64,000 bases of DNA from GWB2-37-7 sp942492835. GTDB lineage: Bacteria > Bacillota > Clostridia > Lutisporales > Lutisporaceae. The notes beneath the pieces were generated by a model. The model did no database searches. It saw nothing but the letters and a program-made list of their open reading frames with translations, and had not been told where the DNA came from. Below, one piece after another: positions 10,001 through 20,800 of the stretch. The first letter of the stretch is position 1, and each line of letters begins with the position of its first letter. The stretch lies in assembly GCA_942492835.1 (NCBI GenBank), contig OW818645.1:372001-436000 (forward strand). The letters run 5' to 3'. A program made the translations under genes and the position numbers.

Positions 10001-11873
10001 AGAGCTTGCACAACTCTTCCAGACTATTATTATTCTGAGATGAACTATTATGAATTGTATGAACCAATTCGGATGCTTTTATGCTTAATTTATTTTTTTG
10101 TTCCTCTGTAATATCACCTAGGCTAAGTATTTTTTTGTTATTTGAAACAACATAGTGACTTCCATAAAAAACACCCGATTCCATTGGGTTTTCAAAGCTA
10201 TTACTTTCTTTAACCAGCATTAGTTTTCTTTTCAATTCATCTATACTGTCAGCTATAAGTACTATTCTATACTCAAAGTGGTTCCTGCCTGTATTTGCAG
10301 TACAGCATAAATCACACAAATCATATTCTGTTTCTTTACACAAATAGCTATAAATTTTATTAGCATACTCAAATAAGCTACTTTCTTTTCTTGCTGATAT
10401 AGTCAGAACTTGGAGAGCTTTAGCGACTTCTGTTCTTTCAAGCTCAGGCACTTCCTCTATTACTATGTGACAATTTGTACCACTAAACCCAAAAGAGCTT
10501 ACCCCTGCTCTTCTTGGTGTTTCACTTTTATTCCAAACTCTCAGCTTGTCATTTACATACACTGGAGAGTCGCAGAAATTTATAAAAGGATTTGGTTCCT
10601 CAAAATTCATAGATGCTGGAATCATACCGTTTTTTAAGGACAGCACCACTTTAATAACACTTGCCAATCCAGATGCACTGACAAGATGACCTACACTTGG
10701 TTTTACTGAGCCGATTCCACAGAATTGTTTCCTGTCAGTAAACCGTCGGAAAGCATTTTCAAGTCCTTTTATTTCTATTGGATCCCCAAGCACTGTACCA
10801 GTCCCATGTGATTCAATATAATAAACCGTTTCTGGATTTATACCAGCAGCTTTCCAGGCTTGCACGATTACTTCTTCTTGTGCTTCAGCATTTGGTGCAG
10901 TAATTCCATTTGAAGCCCCATCATTATTTATAGCACTACCTTTAATAACCGCATAAATGTTATCATTGTCCGCAATTGCCTTTGACATTTTTTTTAACAA
11001 TAGAACCCCTATTCCTTCACCCCAGACAGTTCCATTTGCATTCCGATCAAACGTCCTCACCTTTGAATCACTTGACTCTATCAGTTCCATATTACTATGA
11101 CCTTTTATTTTGGGTAATGAAATAAAATTAACACCACCAGCCAAAGCATAATCACACTCATTACTCTTTAATGCTTTGCAAGCTTCATGTATTGCAACGG
11201 CACCAGAAGAACAAGCTGTATCAATTACCATACCAGGCCCTTTAAAGTCATAAATATATGACAGTCTTGTTGCAAGCATACTGGCATATGAGCCTGTCAG
11301 TTGCATCGGATCATTTTCTGAAATCATACTATAATTAGAATATGCTGCATTATCTCTTCCAATATATACCCCTGTTTTGGTACCATAAATTTTCCTGCCT
11401 CCATATCCTCCATCTTCTATGGCTTCCATTGAGGTTTCTAGCAGAAGCCTATGCAGAGGATCTATGAACTTAGCTTCTCTTGGCGGTATATTAAAATAGC
11501 CTGCATCAAATTTATCCACATCCTCCAAATATCCATTCTTTGCAAATTCAAGCTTCTCAATCCAGTTCTTTTCATCATCAATTTCTAAATCGTACATCAT
11601 ATTTCTAAATATTGGATTGGACAGTACTTCATATAAATCTTTTTTTCTTGATTCAGGATAATCTTTAATGCAATTCACTTCATCTATCATGTTATTCCAG
11701 TATTCTTCTAGATTTTTTGCACCTGGAAATTTACATGCCATTCCTATGATTGCTATACCTTCCTCAGTCTTAACCGGTTTTGCCTTAAGCTCCAAAAGCA
11801 TCTTTTTTGCTTCATCCTGACTGAGTTTATTAGAGGCTAATTGTTTTATAATATAGTTCTTTATATTTTCCAT
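7035..11873 (-). CDS. Trans-AT polyketide synthase module, KS-DH-KR-ACP
   Basis: 1612 residues. An N-terminal docking helix (about 1-35) precedes a KS with Cys near 221 (DTACSSGAVAIH) and both His motifs (ESHGTGT, SVGHLVSASG). There is no AT, only the retained linker ending in YPFERTRFW. The DH has HKLKGNYVVP (HxxxGxxxxP) and HPALMD, so both catalytic residues are present. The KR has GGMGGIG near 1204 and its Tyr near 1362 in GDYTAANSY. The carrier Ser is near 1525 (MGGDSI). A C-terminal helix resembles the docking helices of its neighbours. It should add one C2 unit as an alpha,beta-alkene. The ATG at 11873 lies four bases after the previous stop, so it belongs to one transcript with its neighbours. 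Malonyl must come from the separate AT. Confidence 0.93.
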   Translation of the reverse strand: MENIKNYIIKQLASNKLSQDEAKKMLLELKAKPVKTEEGIAIIGMACKFPGAKNLEEYWNNMIDEVNCIKDYPESRKKDLYEVLSNPIFRNMMYDLEIDDEKNWIEKLEFAKNGYLEDVDKFDAGYFNIPPREAKFIDPLHRLLLETSMEAIEDGGYGGRKIYGTKTGVYIGRDNAAYSNYSMISENDPMQLTGSYASMLATRLSYIYDFKGPGMVIDTACSSGAVAIHEACKALKSNECDYALAGGVNFISLPKIKGHSNMELIESSDSKVRTFDRNANGTVWGEGIGVLLLKKMSKAIADNDNIYAVIKGSAINNDGASNGITAPNAEAQEEVIVQAWKAAGINPETVYYIESHGTGTVLGDPIEIKGLENAFRRFTDRKQFCGIGSVKPSVGHLVSASGLASVIKVVLSLKNGMIPASMNFEEPNPFINFCDSPVYVNDKLRVWNKSETPRRAGVSSFGFSGTNCHIVIEEVPELERTEVAKALQVLTISARKESSLFEYANKIYSYLCKETEYDLCDLCCTANTGRNHFEYRIVLIADSIDELKRKLMLVKESNSFENPMESGVFYGSHYVVSNNKKILSLGDITEEQKNKLSIKASELVHTIHNSSSQNNNSLEELCKLYAEGAEVEWDKLYSGKSYKRVSLPTYPFERTRFWADTKQIKLEYGKKAEGLLSKLHPLFDNQGIASIDRFTFTTSFGVNKHWILNEHKLKGNYVVPGTTYLEMAIEASKSYYKGQKTELRDVLFITPLVVGDEGKEVQTIIKKEKDHLEFIIASSTVGADNSDTLKWTVYAEGKVYTIADKANEQYSIDTLKNTCSKYQVEYDVNGENERGLNGPFEFGDRWNNISRIFTGEDEAVIFLRLPDKLSNDVENYYMHPALMDNAVNSLSQSIAEGIYLPLSYKSIKIYDRLPNRFYSYLKRKDLRNNNQETIVFDIKLLTEDGDLIADINEYVIKKMHREELYYDVVWNEIEMKEQPVEAESGSVLIFKDEKGVSDFILDKLRKTGRNILEVELGEKYEELGNGKYAINGTEEDYQKLLVDIKKQVKITKIIHLMTIVQDNVIKSIAELEQAKSKGLYSLFRLIKALMLNGYTHEIKLVLVTEYANRVTPEDKTVYPHSAAAWGLGRVISQEYPNIKLACIDIDEVTDLKSIFPEFLSNKPSYGIAYRNGKRYEPCLITRNISECKDKEMKLQEEGVYIITGGMGGIGIEIAKHLSSKSKINLALVNRSKMPDAAEWEDILSSSKDKKLCNRIKAVKEMQNNGSNVSCYSLDISNEKEVQQLITRLKADFGKINGVIHGAGIAGDGFLIQKEESIFKQVIAPKINGTWILNKATREEELQFFIVFSSTVTLVPSAGQGDYTAANSYLDAFAEYRNIEGKKTLSINWPAWNETGMAFEHGKVDTNMLFKAISTKDALDIFDSFISSTVTRAYVGELNYKAVSSLKGEIPILISEKIKKEIEKYASFNLQEKANTDKYNKDIIIKGIEKDKLSITQDKIARIWAQVFDVNEIDIYNDFFDMGGDSILAAQLIKDIDKSYPDIIGISDIFSSPSVIELSYLIDERTGQTTIKENKEDDTLSMFDNLLDSIETGELSIAEGISLIKDKRSGEDE

Positions 11874-11877
11874 ATTT

Positions 11878-14800
11878 TTACTCCAGACTTATTAATTTTT
11901 CTGCTTCTTCAGCCGATATATTCCCGTTTGCAATTTGATTTATTAATTCATCTAAACCAAGATCCTCTTCAATTTTTCTTTCATCAATCTTTTCAATAAC
12001 CTTCTTCTTGCTTGTCTTCTTGTCAATATAATCTGCCATTTTGTTAATTGTAGAATAGGTAAATACATCAGATATATTTACTTTGTCATCATATTTTTTT
12101 TGCATTTCCTTAAGCAGTCGTGTAGCTAATATGGAGTCTCCACCAAGATCATTGAAATTATCAAATATGTCCACCTCAGTAATACCTAAAACATTAAACC
12201 ATATTTTTGCAAGCTCACTTTCTGTCTCAGTATATTCTTGTTCAACCTTACCCTTAAGAATAACCTTGACATTACTTAATTCATTGTCTTCTACCCGATT
12301 TTGTCTTTCATTAACACTGTAAACCTGCTCAAGCTTATGTCTTATTTCATCTGATAGCTCTATTAACAATTCACTTTTAAAAGAATTTAAGGCTACATAG
12401 TTAAGCTTAGCTGGTATGCTCCTTAGTACTTGAGTACCTAAAAGCTTCTCAAATTTTGTCAGGGCTAAATCCGTAGAAATCGGCATAAATAATGATTGTT
12501 CATTAATTGCACCATAATCTACTGCCATCCCTGTGTCCCTCCATGAAGGCCAATTAATTGTCAATGCTCTTTTTCCTTTTTTCATCATATAATATGCAAA
12601 TGCATCTAGGTATGAATTTGCTGCTGTGTAGTCTCCCTGTCCAGGAGGTGCAAGGATGCTCGCAATAGATGAATGCATTACGAAAAAATCCAGCTTGTCA
12701 TTTTCAGTGAGCTTGTCCAAAATCCATGTACCTAACGTCTTAGGTGCAACAACCTGTTTGAACAAATCTTTGTCTCTTCTTATTATGAAACCGTCTCCTG
12801 CTACACCTGCACCATGTATAACTCCGTTAATATTTCCAAACCTTTCTCTTAACTCTGAAAAAATCAACTGCATAGAAGTCATGTCTACAATATCCCCGCT
12901 GTAACATAAAACTACAGAGCCCTGCTTCTCAATTTCCTTTATTTTATTAATTTTTTTACACAGCTTATAATCTTCGTTTTTGTTCAATATGCTATTCCAT
13001 TCGTCACGTTTTGGAAATTCACTACGACTTATTAAGCAAATGTTTGTTTTGTTTCTTGTTGCAAGATATTGTGCAAATTCGAGACCAATTCCTCCAGTCC
13101 CTCCTGTTATAACATACACACCCTTACTATGTATTTCAGTACTTGTTACAGCTTGTTTTTGTAAATCCATTTTTCTAAATTCTTCAATATATCTTGTGCT
13201 CTTTCTATATGAAACGTTTTGTGCAGCATCATCAGATTCAATTTCTATTATTATATCCTCTGTAGTCATTTCATTGTCTATATCAATGCACTTACACATA
13301 ATTCCTGGATATTCTTTTTCTATTACTTTCCCCAGTCCTAAAAAAGCTGCATTATGTGGCTGGATTTTCTCTTCATCTCCAGTTACATTATTTGCAAATT
13401 TTGAAATGAGAATTAATTTAGTATTTACAAGCTTTTGGCTTACCAATGCCCTTACCAGATTATATAAACTATAAACGCCCAATTGCATAGCATCATCCAG
13501 CTCTTGTGTGCTAGTAGGGTTTTCTGTATCATCTGCTGTAAGAAGATGAATGATATAGGATGGTTCAGTATCCAATTTAGAAAGCAATTCTATATATTCA
13601 TCTTCTGCCATATAAACCTTCAAGTTATTTTCCTCTAAACTCTTAACTATTTCTGAACTAATCCCTTTTCCATTTCCAATCACAAGGGCAGTTTTACCTT
13701 TAATCTCCATATTAGTTTTTACAATTGGCTTCTTTGTCCACCCTATTTCAAAATAATCAGCATCATCATTATTACTTTTCATGGCATTGTATTCTGTTGC
13801 ATTTACCTTTTTAACCGTATAATTCTCTATCTCCATGAATACATTACCGCTTTCATCTGCAAGAGATAGGTTAAAGCTTATAGTTTCTCGGCTATCTCCT
13901 TCTTTTCTTTTTATACTCATATGACTATAAAATCTATCTGGCATATTTCCATATACCCTTAAGTTTTCATATGATAGTGGTAGATAAAACTCACCTTCAA
14001 GAAATTCTTTTGTTAAAATAACTGCACAATCCAATAATGCAGGATGTATTTTGTACTCGTCCATATCCTTCTGATAAGCCTGGGGCAATTCCATATATGC
14101 TAACAGTTCTTCTCCGTTGGTATAAATCTTTTGCATACTGTTAAATCTAGGACCCCTATCAGAATTCTTGTAATGTTCAATCCCTTTTATATTAGGCATT
14201 CTGTCTTTTAATGCAATAATATCTAGTTTTGGGCTTTCCTTCGTACTAAAATTGGTAAATGTTCCTTCCACATGTTTGATCCAATCCCCATTGCTTCCAG
14301 ACTTGCTGACTATGGAAAACTCCTTGTATCCATCTCTTTTATTCAAAATAATTTGTGCTTCGACTTCATTATCAGCATCAACCACCAATGGTGAAATAAA
14401 TATTAAAGCTTTTATTATGAGGTTATCATCCCCATAGTATCTTTCTGCAATTTTTCTTGTGATTTCTACATATGCGGTTCCTGGAACTGCATATATACCA
14501 ATAACCCTATGTTCATTCAACACCCAATGCCTTTTTACGCTAAAACAAGTTGAGTACACATCCATTTCCATGGATTGGATTACACAAGTATCTACCATTG
14601 GATGCCCAATATTTCCTACAGCTCTCTGTGCTTGTTCTTTATTGTCTTTCTTAACTTCTATCCAATGTCGCTCCTTAATAAAAGGATAAACTGGTAGTCT
14701 TTCTTTCTTATATTGACGAGCTTGATACATTCTATCCCATTCAACTTCAGCACCTTTGACATACAAATTGCACAATTCATTTAGTTTGTTTTTATATTCT

Positions 14801-16608
14801 TGCTGACTATGAGAACATAATATTTCACTCATAATATCTTTTGCTTCATAATCCAATGTTCTTTTCTCATCATTGGTAATCTCACCAATTGTCTTTTTTT
14901 GCTTTGAAGCTGATATGATTTTATGTTCACAAAAATATATATCTTTGACGGACATATATGGTATCTCGCTACGTTTTATCTCTTTTATCTTTTCCTTCAA
15001 TTCTTCAATACTATCTACTATAAGTGCTATTCTAATGTTATAATGACCTCTTCCTGTATTGGCTGTATAGCAAGTATTTTCAATATCAATATGACTGTTT
15101 TTTTCTAACAATTCATCATACAAATCTATAAGCTTTCCAAATGAAGTTCTGCTTTTAGCTGATATAGTAAACGGACTAGGTGCTTTAACAGAAGCTTTTT
15201 CATGATTTTTTTTATCTGTAGGGACATATTCTTCTAGTACTAGATGGCAGTTTGTTCCACTTAAGCCGAAGGAGCTTATCCCACACCTTCTCGGTGTTCC
15301 TATACTACCCCACATACGTAGAGTATCATTAACATAAACAGGAGAGTCCTCAAATCCTATTTTCTTATTCGGACTCTGAAAATTTAAAGTAGGAGGAAGT
15401 TCACCTGTTTTTATTGCCATGACTGCTTTGATAAATGACACTATTCCTGAAGCATTGTCAAGATGTCCTACATTAGTCTTTACTGAAGTAACAGCACAAA
15501 ACTGTTTCCTGTCTGTATAGTGCTCAAATGCTCTTTGTATTCCAGCTATTTCAATAGGATCACCAAGTTTTGTCCCGGTTCCGTGAGCCTCTATGTATTC
15601 AATTGTCTGTGGATCAATGCTCGCATCCTTCCAAGCTCTCACTATAACATCCTCTTGTGCTTCCATGTTTGGAGCAGTTATACCAACGGAGCTTCCGTCT
15701 TGGTTTACAGCACTTCCTTTTATAATCGCATAGATAGAGTCTCCAGCTTCAATAGCCTTGCTTAAAGGTTTTAGAATAACAGCTCCAACTCCTTCTCCCA
15801 AGCCTGTGCCATCTGAACTGTCGTCAAATGTCCTTGCTCTTTCCTTTGAAGACAGAATACCAATATTCCCTTCTGAGCTTTTATACCCTGCAGGAACAAT
15901 ATGAACCTTTACTCCCCCTGCAATAGCCATACTGCAATCTCCGCTTCTTATTGCCTGACAGGCGGTATGTACTGCTACAAGAGCGGATGAACATGCAGTG
16001 TCAATTGTTATGCTTGGGCCTTTCAAATCGAGTATATACGATATTCGACTTCCGATAATTGATCGTATATTCCCAGTAACCGCTGACTCTTCCATTACGT
16101 TTGATACCATTCTGCAATATCGCTTGTAATCCTCGCCAAAGTCATTACTATGTCCTACATATACTCCCGTCCTACTTCCTGCAAGTTTTTTTCCTCCATA
16201 ACCTGCATCCTCTATAGCTTCAAAAATAACTTCTAAAAGCAGTCTTTGACAGGGATCCATTAAATTTGCTTCTTTGGGGGAAATATTGAACATAGAACAA
16301 TCAAAATAATCTATATTCTCTAAAAAACCTGCCTTAAAATAGTTAAAATCCTCTTTATTTATACCCATTCGGCTCACTGAATTAATATAATTTTCACTAT
16401 CCTTTTTCCTATACTCTGGAAGCTCCCTTATATATTCAGTTCCAGACTTCAGTCCGTCCCAAAAATCCTCAATATTGTCAGCAGAGCCAAACCTTCCTGA
16501 CATGCCTATTACCGCTATATCTCTTGATGAAATGCTGTCAAGACGGTATTCCAGTTTTGTCTTTTTATTACTTTCATCTTTTATATTTATATCGAATAGC
16601 TTTTCCAC
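11878..16608 (-). CDS. Trans-AT polyketide synthase module, KS-DH-KR-ACP
   Basis: 1576 residues with a GTG start at 16608 behind GGGAGGC. The KS has its Cys near 206 (DTACSSALVAVH) plus EAHGTGT and NVGHLDNASG. The post-AT linker (YPFIKERHW) remains although no AT is present, as in trans-AT synthases. The DH shows HRVIGIYAVP and HPALLD. The KR has GGTGGIG at about 1169 and its Tyr near 1327 (GDYTAANSY). AGDG replaces the LDD stretch but keeps its Asp, which hints at a B-type KR (inference). The carrier Ser is near 1492 (LGGDSI), followed by a charged docking tail. It follows the AT gene by 27 bases. It receives a glycyl-type intermediate from the preceding NRPS and with the next module could build a conjugated diene. 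Confidence 0.93.
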   Translation of the reverse strand: MEKLFDINIKDESNKKTKLEYRLDSISSRDIAVIGMSGRFGSADNIEDFWDGLKSGTEYIRELPEYRKKDSENYINSVSRMGINKEDFNYFKAGFLENIDYFDCSMFNISPKEANLMDPCQRLLLEVIFEAIEDAGYGGKKLAGSRTGVYVGHSNDFGEDYKRYCRMVSNVMEESAVTGNIRSIIGSRISYILDLKGPSITIDTACSSALVAVHTACQAIRSGDCSMAIAGGVKVHIVPAGYKSSEGNIGILSSKERARTFDDSSDGTGLGEGVGAVILKPLSKAIEAGDSIYAIIKGSAVNQDGSSVGITAPNMEAQEDVIVRAWKDASIDPQTIEYIEAHGTGTKLGDPIEIAGIQRAFEHYTDRKQFCAVTSVKTNVGHLDNASGIVSFIKAVMAIKTGELPPTLNFQSPNKKIGFEDSPVYVNDTLRMWGSIGTPRRCGISSFGLSGTNCHLVLEEYVPTDKKNHEKASVKAPSPFTISAKSRTSFGKLIDLYDELLEKNSHIDIENTCYTANTGRGHYNIRIALIVDSIEELKEKIKEIKRSEIPYMSVKDIYFCEHKIISASKQKKTIGEITNDEKRTLDYEAKDIMSEILCSHSQQEYKNKLNELCNLYVKGAEVEWDRMYQARQYKKERLPVYPFIKERHWIEVKKDNKEQAQRAVGNIGHPMVDTCVIQSMEMDVYSTCFSVKRHWVLNEHRVIGIYAVPGTAYVEITRKIAERYYGDDNLIIKALIFISPLVVDADNEVEAQIILNKRDGYKEFSIVSKSGSNGDWIKHVEGTFTNFSTKESPKLDIIALKDRMPNIKGIEHYKNSDRGPRFNSMQKIYTNGEELLAYMELPQAYQKDMDEYKIHPALLDCAVILTKEFLEGEFYLPLSYENLRVYGNMPDRFYSHMSIKRKEGDSRETISFNLSLADESGNVFMEIENYTVKKVNATEYNAMKSNNDDADYFEIGWTKKPIVKTNMEIKGKTALVIGNGKGISSEIVKSLEENNLKVYMAEDEYIELLSKLDTEPSYIIHLLTADDTENPTSTQELDDAMQLGVYSLYNLVRALVSQKLVNTKLILISKFANNVTGDEEKIQPHNAAFLGLGKVIEKEYPGIMCKCIDIDNEMTTEDIIIEIESDDAAQNVSYRKSTRYIEEFRKMDLQKQAVTSTEIHSKGVYVITGGTGGIGLEFAQYLATRNKTNICLISRSEFPKRDEWNSILNKNEDYKLCKKINKIKEIEKQGSVVLCYSGDIVDMTSMQLIFSELRERFGNINGVIHGAGVAGDGFIIRRDKDLFKQVVAPKTLGTWILDKLTENDKLDFFVMHSSIASILAPPGQGDYTAANSYLDAFAYYMMKKGKRALTINWPSWRDTGMAVDYGAINEQSLFMPISTDLALTKFEKLLGTQVLRSIPAKLNYVALNSFKSELLIELSDEIRHKLEQVYSVNERQNRVEDNELSNVKVILKGKVEQEYTETESELAKIWFNVLGITEVDIFDNFNDLGGDSILATRLLKEMQKKYDDKVNISDVFTYSTINKMADYIDKKTSKKKVIEKIDERKIEEDLGLDELINQIANGNISAEEAEKLISLE

Positions 16609-16635
16609 ATTTAGCCTCCCAGATAATCATCATAA

Positions 16636-17889
16636 TTAGTTAGGCAAATTCATATCCTCAAATAAACTTTTTAAGCCAGTTTCTCTCCAAATTTGGTTAT
16701 ATCGCTCAACCTGCTCTTGAAGCTTTGTTTGCTTAGTGGAAAATACGGATTTAAGCATAAGTAGAGCTTCTTTCATTTGCTCAACTGATGCTTTACAATC
16801 AGTTTTCTCCAATTCTTCATGCATTGCTTGTATTTTTTTGTATGGGTTAGTTACACCGTTTATATATTCTTCATTGTTCCAATTATTGTTTTTTGTACAA
16901 ACTGCAATTGCCATGCACCTTGAAATGAGTCTGAGGTTTGTTTCTTTTTCTTCTTTTGGAAAAAGTACCGTCAAAGCACTTGCATCTTCCGTCTTATCAT
17001 ATGAAAATGCATTAATTGAAGCTGTAGTTTTTTTCATCAGGTTCTTCAATACTTTATGAGGGCCTAGCTCAATAGCAATTTCAACCTTCTGTTCCTCTAA
17101 ATATCTCATTGTCTCATACCATTTAATAGGCATTACGACTTGCATCGCCAAACTTTCTATAAGCATTTCAGGACTAGTGTATGGTAATGCATTAACATTT
17201 GATATAACAGGATAATTGAAGCTATTGTATTTATACTGTTTCAACTCTTCTCTAAATCGCTCTGCCGCAGGCTGCATTAATGGGCTATGAAACGGTGTTT
17301 TTACCTTTATAGGGATGACTACTGCACCAGATATGATAAGCCTTTCACTAACCTCTTTTACAGCAGTACTATGACCCGAAATTACTGTCTGATCTAGAGA
17401 GTTATTATTTGAAACAACAACAATATGTGAATCATCTGAGCATTTTTTGCATTCTTCCTCTATGATTTCTCTATTAATACCACTTACAGCTGCCATAGAA
17501 CCTATTCCGTCTGGAACCGCTTCTTTCATGAATATTCCTCGTTTTCGTACAATACGCACCGCATCCTCAAATTTGATAACACCTGCACATGTTAAAGCAG
17601 ATATCTCACCAAGGCTATGTCCTGCCATATATGTAGGCTTTATGCCAAATTCCTTACTAAAAACATTAAAAGCAGCTACGCTCATTGTTAACAATGCTGG
17701 CTGTGCATTTTCTGTTTTGGTTAGCTCCTCTATATTGCCTTCAAAGCAGAGGTTTTTAAGATTAAATCCCAACACTTCATTTGCTGTATCAAAAATTTCC
17801 TGTGCTTTTTGAAAGTTTTTATATAAGTCTTTTCCCATACCTATATATTGTGATCCCTGTCCTGGATATAAAAACGCAACCTTTTTCAT
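16636..17889 (-). CDS. Free-standing malonyl-CoA:ACP acyltransferase (trans-AT)
   Basis: 417 residues. The FabD-like core carries YPGQGSQ near residue 9, the nucleophile in GHSLGE (Ser92) and the catalytic His in TPFHSP (His201), at the same numbers as E. coli FabD. This enzyme should load malonyl onto the carrier domains of the KS-DH-KR-ACP modules, which lack their own AT. The core ends near residue 305. About 110 extra, mainly helical residues follow; such tails occur in other stand-alone ATs of polyketide clusters, and their role is not known to me. The ATG at 17889 lies immediately after the NRPS stop, with GAAAGGATG overlapping the end of the upstream gene, so the two are translationally linked. 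Confidence 0.93.
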   Translation of the reverse strand: MKKVAFLYPGQGSQYIGMGKDLYKNFQKAQEIFDTANEVLGFNLKNLCFEGNIEELTKTENAQPALLTMSVAAFNVFSKEFGIKPTYMAGHSLGEISALTCAGVIKFEDAVRIVRKRGIFMKEAVPDGIGSMAAVSGINREIIEEECKKCSDDSHIVVVSNNNSLDQTVISGHSTAVKEVSERLIISGAVVIPIKVKTPFHSPLMQPAAERFREELKQYKYNSFNYPVISNVNALPYTSPEMLIESLAMQVVMPIKWYETMRYLEEQKVEIAIELGPHKVLKNLMKKTTASINAFSYDKTEDASALTVLFPKEEKETNLRLISRCMAIAVCTKNNNWNNEEYINGVTNPYKKIQAMHEELEKTDCKASVEQMKEALLMLKSVFSTKQTKLQEQVERYNQIWRETGLKSLFEDMNLPN

Positions 17890-20800
17890 TTATAACATCC
17901 TTTCAACTATAGCTTCTAAAGCTTGTAAATAATAATGAACAAGCTCGTTCATTTTTTCCTTTCGGATAAGCGTAGTATTATATTCAAAAGTAAAATTAAT
18001 TGTATCTGTATTTTCATATACCTTAACGATAATATCAAAAATGCTTGTGTCCTTTATCAGCTCCCCACGATAATTATATAAATACTGAAGTAATACCTCT
18101 GTCGGTTCCTTATTTATCTGGATATCCTTTAAATGCTGAAGCAGAAACGTATCAAGCATCTTGAAATTATTCTGCTTCTGCTTTGTTAATTGGACTAATT
18201 CTCCGATATTCTGTATGTTTTCCAGCTCAAAATATAGTGGCAGTAAGCTTTCACATTCATTAACAACTACATTTACTGGCACAGCTTGTCTACCAGACAA
18301 CTCATACATCACATACACAAAAGCACCTAGTAATATGTCACTTATGCTTACACTGCACTTATTTTTTATTTCAATAAATTGTTTATATGTATATAAATCA
18401 AGACTTAGATGGATAACATCTCCACTATCCTCATGCTGTTCCTTGAAATACTCTGAGGGAAGCTTGAGCATTTTTAACTTTATATTTCTAGTTCTGCCAT
18501 CATCCTTGGTTTCAATCACTTTTGACAGCTTTGATATGGAAGGATGAGCAAAAATATCTGTTATTTTTACTTTTCCTGGATATTGCTTTTCTAGTTCCCC
18601 ATGCATTTTAATTAAAAGAAATGAATTTCCTCCCAAATCAAAAAAGTTATCATGAATACCAATCAGCTCCTGTTTTAATATATCCTTCCATATACTTACT
18701 AACACGGTTTCTACTTCAGTTTCTGCTGCTATATATTCTGTTGCAAGTATGGGTCTTGTGTCATTTCTATCTGGTAAAGCATTTCTATCAAGCTTCTCAT
18801 TTAGTGTCCTTGGAAGCTTCTCCATAAATACATAAGCTTCAGGCACCATGTAATCAGGTAGATTTTTTGCAAGGCTTTCTCTTAATTCGGTTACAGCGAT
18901 TTCACTAGCTGCTGAGTAATATGCTACAAGATATTGGTTGCCATTTTGTTCTGATTTAGCAACTATTACTGCTTCATTTATCTCTGGATAGTCTCTTAGT
19001 AAAGCTTCTATTTCACCTAGCTCAATTCTATGTCCCCTAATTTTTACTTGGTTATCCAATCTTCCAATGTACTCAAGCCTTCCATCAGGTAGAAATCTAG
19101 CAATATCTCCGGTTCTATACATTTTTTCATTCTTATAGAAGGGATCCTGAACAAACTTTTCTTCTGTAAGCTCCATCAGATTCAAATAGCCTCTTCCTAC
19201 TCCGTCCCCTGCTATGCATAGTTCTCCTGCAATACCTATGGGTTTTAGGTTATTTTCCTTGTCGGTAATATAGATTCTGGTATTTGCTATGGGTCTGCCT
19301 ATATCAATTCTTTCTGTGTTTGTCTGTTCGCCAAATGTAGACCAAACTGTTGTCTCTGTTGGACCATACATGTTGTATATTTTCGCAGCTGTTAGTTTTT
19401 TTAGCTCAATTAAAAGGTTTTGAGGAAATGCTTCTCCTCCTATCATGATTTCCTTAAGACCGTTAAGCACCGATGAATTATGTTCGCTGCTAATCATAAG
19501 CTGCATTCTTGAAGGTGTTGTTTGTAATATTTCGACTTTATTCTCTTCTATCACAGCAGCCAATAGCTTTGAATCCAGTTGCTGCAATTCATCTGCTATT
19601 ACTACCTTTAATCCCTTAGAAAGAGGCATAAGTGTCTCAAGCATAAAAATATCAAAGGATATTGTTGTCAAAGCCAATATTGCCTTTCCTTGTTTAAAAT
19701 CTATGCTTCTAGACATACTGCAAATAAAATTAACAACTGATCTATGCTCTATCAGAATACCTTTTGGTCTACCTGTAGAACCAGAGGTATAAATTATATA
19801 GGCTAAGTTTCCAGGTTCGCATACTCTTTGCAGGTTTGACAGGTCTCTTTCTTTATATATTTCCTTATTTCCAATGTCTATAATATCCCCTTTGAAGTTT
19901 AGCTGGCACGCAAGATTATCCTGTGTCAGCAATACTTCTGTACAACTATCATCAAGCATGTATTGTATTCTATCCAAAGGATATTCAGGGTCAATAGGTA
20001 TGTACGCCCCTCCAGCCTTGAGTACCGCCAAAATGCCAATTATCATCTCAAAAGAACGTCGTATCATTATGCCTACTATTTTTTCGCAGCCTATACCTTT
20101 TTGTCTTATAAGCCTGGCAAGTTGATTTGCTTTCTCATTTAGCTCCTTATATGTCAGACTTTCACCCCTATATATTAAAGCAATATTTGAGGGAGTTTCC
20201 CTTACTTGGCTTTCAAAAAGCTCATGGACTAAACTATTCTTAGAGTAATCCAATTTTGTATTGTTGAATTCATAAACTAACTGTCTCTGCTCTTGTTCAG
20301 TCAGTATGTTTATATCCGATAACTTCTGATTTTTATCTTCTATTAGTTGTTCTAATATCTTTATATAGTGAAGAACCATCCTACTGATAGTAGCCTTGTT
20401 AAATAATTTAGTGCTGTACTCAAAGACTAGCTTGATTTCTTCTCTTGTTTCTACTGCATTTAACGATATATCAAACTTAGATATTTTTTTATCAAATTCA
20501 TATGGCGAGAAGCTTATAGAATCAACTTCAAGCTCTTCTTCATCCATGTTTTGTAGTGAAAACATGGTGTCAAATATCGGATTACGACTTAAATCCCTTC
20601 TGATATTGAGCTTTTCAACCAATTCTTCAAAGGGGTAATCCTGATTTTCATATGCTTTTATAGCATTTTTCTTTACCTCTGATAGGAATGCCTCTATAGT
20701 TATGTTATTTCTGGGATAATTACGCATTACCAGTGTATTTACAAACATCCCTATTAAATTTTCAGTATCTGTATGCTGTCTCCCCGCAATGGGGCTCCCA

